Shown: one piece after another, positions 13,801 through 17,681 of the stretch | Layout of the letters: the number at the start of each line of letters is the position of its first letter | Numbering within the stretch: position 1 is the first letter of the stretch | From: Chloroflexota bacterium | Lineage (GTDB): Bacteria; Chloroflexota; Anaerolineae; Anaerolineales; Villigracilaceae | DNA length: 17,681 nt | Reading direction: 5' to 3' | NCBI GenBank assembly: GCA_021823555.1 | Contig: JAKANW010000006.1 | Coordinates: 1-17,681, forward strand | Position numbers and translations under genes: made by a program | Notes under the pieces: model-generated | Databases searched by the model: none | Seen by the model: only the letters and a program-made list of their open reading frames with translations | What the model was told of the DNA's origin: nothing

Positions 13801-16688
13801 CGCCAACCGCAGCCACGATTTATGCTGGCTCGCTCTCGAATCCGGCATGCAACGATCTTAGAATCACCTACAGCGATTCTGTAGAGCTTGATCGGATCGT
13901 CCAGAACTGTTCGAGCAGCAATATTGATATTTGGTTCCGCTCGCAGGCAAGCGTTGCTGCAGGGAGTTCCGATAACACTTCCTACCAACTTTATTATGGA
14001 AATGCAAGCGCGGGAGCGCCACCTGCTGATCCAAACCAGGTTTGGTATCCCTATCATGAAGCAGATACCTCTTACCTTTACTTTTTACAGGAAGGGAATG
14101 GTTCAACCGCTTACGACTACAGCGGCAATAATCACAATTGTTCCATCAATTCGTCTGTCCAGTGGTCCGCATCTAAATTCGGGTATGGCCTGCGATTCAA
14201 TCGAGCAAATAGTGGCGATAGCCGCTCACTCAACTGTGGCGGTGCATCACCCCTTTCTGCTTTCACAGTCGAATTTTGGTATAAACCCGATTCGGATGAC
14301 GGGGGAAGGATTGCGGGCGAACTGTCAGGCGGGGGGAATGGCGGGGGCGGCAACAACTGGCTACTGCAAAACTCTGGCGGTAAGATCCGCCTCGATACTT
14401 GGCCTTGCTCATCCTGTGGCTCATCCGACGTTAGCAGTAACTTCAACTTGACCGATTCCCAGTATGTTGGAAAGTGGAATCATATTGCGGTGACCTTCAA
14501 CGGGAGCAATGAGGTAAGGTTTTATATCAATGGAAATTTAGACTCCATCAAAACTTTGTCCCAAAGTGGTATTAACAGTTTTACGCCGCCTTTGGAAATT
14601 GGCTCTGCAGAAGGTATTAGTCAGATAAAGGCAAACCTGGGTGCCTTTAGAATCTCAAATACCGTGAAGACCAGCTTCCCATATGCATCTTTCTCGGCAA
14701 TTACCAATGAACCCTCTGTAGCAACAGATTCAGCGATAACGCCGCCAGTCATTGGCGCACCTGACTTAGCACTGCTTAGCTTGTCTACATACCCTAATCC
14801 AAGTGGTGGAGTCTTAGTTGAAGCAGTAGTCCAGAATCAGGGTGATTTGAGCACAAAGAGCGGATTCTATACGGACCTTTATCTCAATCACACTCCTGAA
14901 GGCGCAGGTGATTACACCAACAGCGTCCGGTTCTGGATAAATGATCCGATTGATCCGGGCCAGATTGCTACACTAACCACGGTCATAACAGATGTATCGT
15001 CTCTCAGTTCAGCGTCGTCTCAGAGCAAAGTGGGCCAACAATCGGCTGGCGCTATCATCGAGACCAGCGGAATGCTTTTCGCCCAAACAGACTCGGCTGG
15101 CGCGGTAACTGAACCAGACAAGCAAAACAATATCTATTCTGCTGGGGTTCAGATTTGTACAGCCAGTTCGGATCCATACGAATCTGACAATGCATCTGCC
15201 TCTGCGAGTTTGATCTCAGTCGGTGGGTCCCAGACACATAATTTTGATGTCCCTGGTGATGGGGATTGGATCAAGTTCAATGTTCAGGCCGGACAGACCT
15301 ATCTTCTTACTACGAGCAACCTCGGCGTTTCTGCAGATACCTACCTGTATCTCTATGGCACCGATGGACAAACTCTGCTTGCATCCAATGATGATTACAA
15401 TAATTCTCTTGCTTCCCAGATTCAATGGACTGCTACACAAAGCGGCACCTATTATGCCATTGTAAAAGGTTGGAATCCGAATTCAGGTGGCTGCGGAACT
15501 CAATACAGCTTGTCGCTGAATAATTATGTGGCCCCTCCTGGCGATTTCAATAAGACTAGCCCAGCAGATGGATCAACAAACCAATCCGCTTCCCCCACCC
15601 TCAGTTGGACAGCGAGTACCGGTGCTACGTCATACGAATATTGCTACGACACCACCAACGACAATGCCTGCTCGAACTGGCAGGACAATGGTATAGCCAC
15701 CAGCAAGGTCTTGAGCGGGCTAGCGCCAAACACGACCTATTATTGGCATGTGCGCGCGGTCAATGCAGGAGGCACAATTTACTCGGATGGTGCCAGCACA
15801 GCCTTCTGGTCATTTACTAACCTCTCTAATTTGCCGCCGACCGACCTGTCGCTCTCCAATAGCAGCATGGCAGAAGGGCAGCCGATTGGAACCACTGTGG
15901 GCATGTTCACAACTGCCGACCCAAATACTGGCGACACCTTCACCTATATTCTGGTCAGCGGCACGGGCAGTACGGACAACACCTCATTCAGTACCACAGG
16001 CAATACTCTTAAGACGGCAGTTGTCTTCAACTATGCTACAAAGAATAGCTACTCCATCCGCGTTCGCACCACCGATCAAGGCGGGTTGTATTTCGAGAAG
16101 GCTTTCACCGTCAGCATCACCAACCAGCCCAACATCTTCACCGATGTGCCGGATAGCTATTGGGCAGTCAGTTGGATCGAGCGCCTCTACAATGCCGGCA
16201 TCACCGGCGGCTGTTCCACCAGTCCGTTGATGTATTGCCCGGATAACACCGTCACTCGCGCCCAAATGGCGGTCTTCCTGTTGAAGGGCATCCACGGCTC
16301 ATCCTACTCTCCGCCCGCGGCATCGGGAACGGTTTTCAGCGATGTGCCATTGGGCTATTGGGCTGCCAGTTGGGTCGAGCAGCTCCTGGCGGAAGGCATC
16401 ACTGGCGGCTGCGCGACTGGTCAGTACTGCCCGGAGAATGTGGTCACACGCGCCCAAATGGCGGTGTTCCTGCTCAAGGCGGAGCACGGCAGCTCGTATG
16501 CGCCGCCGTCCGCCAGCGGGACCAAGTTCAGCGATGTGCCGCTGGGCTATTGGGCTGCCAGTTGGATCGAGCAATTGGCTGCCGAAGGGATCACCAGCGG
16601 CTGTGGAGGCACGAACTACTGCCCGGAGGACAGCGTCACGCGCGCCCAGATGGCAGTGTTCCTGGTGAAGACCTTCGGCCTGCCGTAA
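10827..16688 (+). CDS. Giant secreted multidomain protein with three C-terminal SLH repeats
   Basis: This is a probable cell-envelope or S-layer-attached protein of 1953 residues. ATG 10827 is chosen because AAGGAG lies 5 nt upstream; the TTG at 10767 has none and lies in the leader. A long basic n-region precedes a hydrophobic stretch (32-44); cleavage after AYA (52) is likely. Residues about 55-305 are unrecognised. Pro-rich linker about 307-327. NBR1-type Ig domain about 330-435 (FNKTWRVKNTGTSTWTGYNL). Five Ig/Fn3-like regions about 438-947. DUF2341-like about 950-1073 (WWDQAYGQKRNI, LYYGN). LamG-like jellyroll about 1075-1298 (GKWNHIAVTFNGSNEVRFYI). CARDB-like about 1310-1445. PPC domain about 1447-1568 (DPYESDNASASA). 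Fn3 about 1568-1667. Cadherin-like about 1668-1767. Three SLH repeats 1769-1953. No catalytic motif was seen. Domain names come from motif recognition; boundaries are approximate. Composition shifts from AT-rich at the 5' end to GC-rich at the 3' end. Confidence 0.9.
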   Translation: MRKSYSSTGPSLFVYHLLYKFSNYLRHKFGKSLSVIVILSIILSNTQAIAYASQSRGNDTIISPNTSSNDTCMLSDGTVRLTVDNSLGNGATHGCIIDYSGFPDVNVKVYNDHSFWTKIAVFDNLSVNIVSENAWAQFGYIPPNSFAEFHLRFDQTFDSRIMFFINAARSEDGRLTAGAFNIVSKILGVLGIYMDVANLDDLQYIFNELDAMDKSSHLILAANALGDFRLLDFLQEFHDALGDDAEINILTNIAAHFGKTVSVSAFKALFTAIKIIFTAKDTWESVWAIITGSYAGTVIFTSQVQSDPPPPHPNPTPPPLPSPLPNNDEVSFLSDITFPDGAIVSLNQSFNKTWRVKNTGTSTWTGYNLKFISNEPMGGPAEVAIPTTAPGGTVDISVNLVAPSVKGAHTGVWQIVNPSGTWVSGGQLTVVINVQTQSSSISLSTDPPSPADTSMVRIHAVVNGFSNFRALRIKIDGSSQYEIGAPEAYWNWNTSGYSIGQHSIVVEVADQTDASWSHPEVGSYLYTLTGTGASNNHAPNRPTLVQNPAYDWYVTIGNAPQLCAQSQGDPDNDVIASFHFVGTASVGTVDSGWVSGPCYTFGSITPGTYTWHVQVMDSRDGISDWSDSWHFTVEPTGVTAYIDHFSTASPSNAEQIKIYACSSGHAGVNITLRVLVNDANNGTDSGQWHIIKEQGSPCFNDTDAPVWNTLEYGDGSHLVRVVAMAIQPDAGSISDNVYVLNHRRPYSPSQIAPVASSGNPQDAVYLNSRAVTFQWSPTIRAQSYTLYVSTTSSPSTDPNPVFTQTFDSTVNQSTVNFSQNYSALYWQVMATNDIGSSGSNIQIFGLDQQAPSCIVSGLVSPTYSNVFQVNWNSSDDLAGVRTSDIQFMDSTRSTWEDWLTSTPFSKTYDLFNGQPGHTYFFRCRATDNANNAGTYPASADTSIMVDPFSQPGTPWWDQAYGQKRNIVVLNNMSGIPLPQGYPIHVHFDSTTTPTAATIYAGSLSNPACNDLRITYSDSVELDRIVQNCSSSNIDIWFRSQASVAAGSSDNTSYQLYYGNASAGAPPADPNQVWYPYHEADTSYLYFLQEGNGSTAYDYSGNNHNCSINSSVQWSASKFGYGLRFNRANSGDSRSLNCGGASPLSAFTVEFWYKPDSDDGGRIAGELSGGGNGGGGNNWLLQNSGGKIRLDTWPCSSCGSSDVSSNFNLTDSQYVGKWNHIAVTFNGSNEVRFYINGNLDSIKTLSQSGINSFTPPLEIGSAEGISQIKANLGAFRISNTVKTSFPYASFSAITNEPSVATDSAITPPVIGAPDLALLSLSTYPNPSGGVLVEAVVQNQGDLSTKSGFYTDLYLNHTPEGAGDYTNSVRFWINDPIDPGQIATLTTVITDVSSLSSASSQSKVGQQSAGAIIETSGMLFAQTDSAGAVTEPDKQNNIYSAGVQICTASSDPYESDNASASASLISVGGSQTHNFDVPGDGDWIKFNVQAGQTYLLTTSNLGVSADTYLYLYGTDGQTLLASNDDYNNSLASQIQWTATQSGTYYAIVKGWNPNSGGCGTQYSLSLNNYVAPPGDFNKTSPADGSTNQSASPTLSWTASTGATSYEYCYDTTNDNACSNWQDNGIATSKVLSGLAPNTTYYWHVRAVNAGGTIYSDGASTAFWSFTNLSNLPPTDLSLSNSSMAEGQPIGTTVGMFTTADPNTGDTFTYILVSGTGSTDNTSFSTTGNTLKTAVVFNYATKNSYSIRVRTTDQGGLYFEKAFTVSITNQPNIFTDVPDSYWAVSWIERLYNAGITGGCSTSPLMYCPDNTVTRAQMAVFLLKGIHGSSYSPPAASGTVFSDVPLGYWAASWVEQLLAEGITGGCATGQYCPENVVTRAQMAVFLLKAEHGSSYAPPSASGTKFSDVPLGYWAASWIEQLAAEGITSGCGGTNYCPEDSVTRAQMAVFLVKTFGLP
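16137..16685 (+). repeat. Three tandem SLH-coding repeats
   Basis: Repeats start at the TTCANCGATGTGCC sequences at 16137, 16335 and 16527, giving periods of 198 and 192 bp (66 and 64 codons). Repeats 2 and 3 are nearly identical over GGGCTATTGGGCTGCCAGTT. Each unit encodes FxDVPxxYWAxSW, GIT.GC, YCP, and VTRAQMAVFL. Each has a Cys pair spaced by 5 or 7 residues before the VTRAQ motif. Confidence 0.9.
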
Positions 16689-16722
16689 CCTTCTCCCCGG
16701 AAGTCCTTGGTCAAAATTTCTC

Positions 16723-16892
16723 TACCGTACAGATGTCTTTGCGAGGGCGTCAGCCCGAAGCAATCTTCTGTTTTACGAGATATTTCAACTCAAAAGGAGA
16801 TTGCCACGCCGCCACACCTGCCCTGGCGGGCGGTGCCAGGGAAGAGCAAGGGCGGCGGCTCGCAACGACATCAATTTACGAGATGTACGGTA
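16723..16892. repeat. Large MITE-like palindrome downstream of the SLH gene
   Basis: The outermost arms TACCGTAC (16723-16730) and GTACGGTA (16885-16892) are perfect. Next, ATGTCTTTGCGAG (16733-16745) pairs with CTCGCAACGACAT (16859-16871) with one mismatch. Inside is a hairpin CCCTGGC/GCCAGGG (16821-16827 and 16835-16841). TTTACGAGAT occurs twice as a direct repeat (16772-16781 and 16875-16884). The 'gtc(a/t)ttgcgag...gaagcaatct...agattgcc...ctcgcaa(t/c)gac' layout is known to me from dispersed repeats in environmental genomes. It has no coding sequence. Confidence 0.8.
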
Positions 16893-16908
16893 GCAAAGTC
16901 AAAATCAG

Positions 16909-16936
16909 ATCGCGGCGACTAAACAGTCGCCGCGAT
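16909..16936. terminator. Bidirectional intrinsic terminator between convergent genes
   Basis: A 12-bp perfect stem ATCGCGGCGACT (16909-16920) / AGTCGCCGCGAT (16925-16936) has an AAAC loop. TTCTTATTT follows on the + strand, and CTGATTTTGACTTT follows on the - strand. It ends the SLH transcript and, just past the stop at 16940, the ABC exporter transcript. Confidence 0.85.
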
Positions 16937-16939
16937 TTC

Positions 16940-17680
16940 TTATTTCATCATCTCTTTGGCTTGCTCGATGTAGGCCAGGCTTTGATGCCGGAAGTAGGTG
17001 TTGTACAGTGTGGCGTAGTGGCCGCCCTGTTGGAGCAATCCATCGTGATTTCCCTCCTCGATGATGGCGCCGTGATCCATGACCACGATGCGGTCGGCGG
17101 CCTTGACTGTGGACAGGCGGTGGGCGATCAGGATGCTGGTGGACTCGGACAGGATCAGGTTCAGCGCCTGCTGGATCTGCCACTCGGTGAACGGGTCGAT
17201 GCTGGCGGTGGCTTCGTCCAGGATGAAGATGGCGGGATGCTGCATCAGGACGCGCATCAAGGCGACGAGCTGGCGCTGGCCCATCGAGAGCCGCGCACCT
17301 CTCTCCCCGACCTCTGTGTGCAGGCCATCGGGCAGGGTCTCCAGCCATTCGCCTTCGCCGATCTTGTGCGCCATCTCGAGCATCTCCGCATCGGTCACCT
17401 GCGGCGCGGCGTAGCGGATGTTCTGCGCCACTGTCCCGGAGAACAGGAAGGGCACCTGGGAGACGATGCCCAACTGCCGCCGGTATTGCTGCAAGTCAAA
17501 GGTGCGGATGTCGTGCCCGTCAATCATCAGCTTGCCGGATTGGAATTCGTAGAAGCGGGCGATCAATTTTGCAATGGACGATTTGCCCGCGCCGGTATGT
17601 CCTACCAGCGCCAGATTCTCTCCGGGTTGGATGCACAGGTCAAAGTCGGTCAGGATCGGCTCTTTGTCCGTATAACGGAA
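16940..17680 (-). CDS. ABC exporter ATP-binding domain, C-terminal part (5' end outside window)
   Basis: This is the nucleotide-binding half of an ABCB/MdlB-type exporter that couples ATP hydrolysis to export across the membrane; the transported compound is unknown. The frame is open to the right edge, so the 246 visible residues are the C-terminus only, and the transmembrane domain expected upstream is not visible. Motifs in order: Walker A GHTGAGKSS, Q-loop VSQVPFLFSGTVAQNIRY, signature ARLSMGQRQL (LSMGQ instead of LSGGQ), Walker B FILDEATASID, and H-loop ILIAHRLSTV. The TTG near 17566 lies after Walker A and is not the start. It converges on the SLH gene and ends next to a strong shared hairpin. 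The family is secure; substrate and heterodimer partner cannot be judged. Confidence 0.94.
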   Translation of the reverse strand, partial: FRYTDKEPILTDFDLCIQPGENLALVGHTGAGKSSIAKLIARFYEFQSGKLMIDGHDIRTFDLQQYRRQLGIVSQVPFLFSGTVAQNIRYAAPQVTDAEMLEMAHKIGEGEWLETLPDGLHTEVGERGARLSMGQRQLVALMRVLMQHPAIFILDEATASIDPFTEWQIQQALNLILSESTSILIAHRLSTVKAADRIVVMDHGAIIEEGNHDGLLQQGGHYATLYNTYFRHQSLAYIEQAKEMMK

Positions 17681-17681
17681 T

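Noticed and set aside
16707..16922. 71-codon open frame after the SLH gene
   Set aside because: It lies wholly in the palindromic repeat and terminator and has no ribosome binding site.

Overview
The window looks like a chromosome segment of a high-GC Chloroflexota bacterium, most likely Anaerolineae-like. That placement is inference. It rests on the infB-rbfA-nrnA-truB-ribF gene order, a double-length ThyX, an NBR1-type Ig domain, S-layer homology (SLH) repeats of the 'GC...YCP..VTRAQMAVFL' type, and an unusual density of intergenic palindromic repeats. No RNA gene, transposase or CRISPR array was seen.

Positions 1-4233 (+ strand) hold a translation/RNA-maturation and flavin cluster: the 3' end of infB, rbfA, a DHH/DHHA1 oligoribonuclease (nrnA-like), truB and ribF. 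A clear hairpin terminator follows ribF. Next come thyX (4291-5760), a double-domain flavin-dependent thymidylate synthase homologue, and a LysM lipoprotein (5769-6707) that may be translated from a leaderless mRNA. RibF makes the FAD that ThyX uses, so their adjacency makes biochemical sense.

Positions 6705-7025 are gene-free and packed with three different palindromic elements. They separate the + strand genes from a convergent - strand pair: a membrane-anchored gluzincin-like metallopeptidase (8612-9988) whose stop overlaps the start of a family 5 solute-binding protein (7026-8615). Direct copies of one palindrome family lie on both sides of this pair.

Positions 10001-10826 are a gene-free divergent regulatory region. 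It consists of two diverged tandem copies of one segment. Each copy carries a candidate - strand promoter and a well-formed + strand promoter. The first copy ends in an eight-codon stub that resembles the start of the downstream gene. That gene (10827-16688) encodes a 1953-residue secreted mosaic protein with three SLH repeats at its C-terminus. Its 5' third is visibly AT-rich and its 3' end GC-rich.

A large MITE-like palindrome and a strong bidirectional terminator (16723-16936) separate this gene from a convergent ABC exporter gene that runs off the right edge. The most notable features are the in-frame palindromic repeat inside thyX, the complementary degeneration of the two ThyX motifs, and the duplicated promoter with a truncated gene start.
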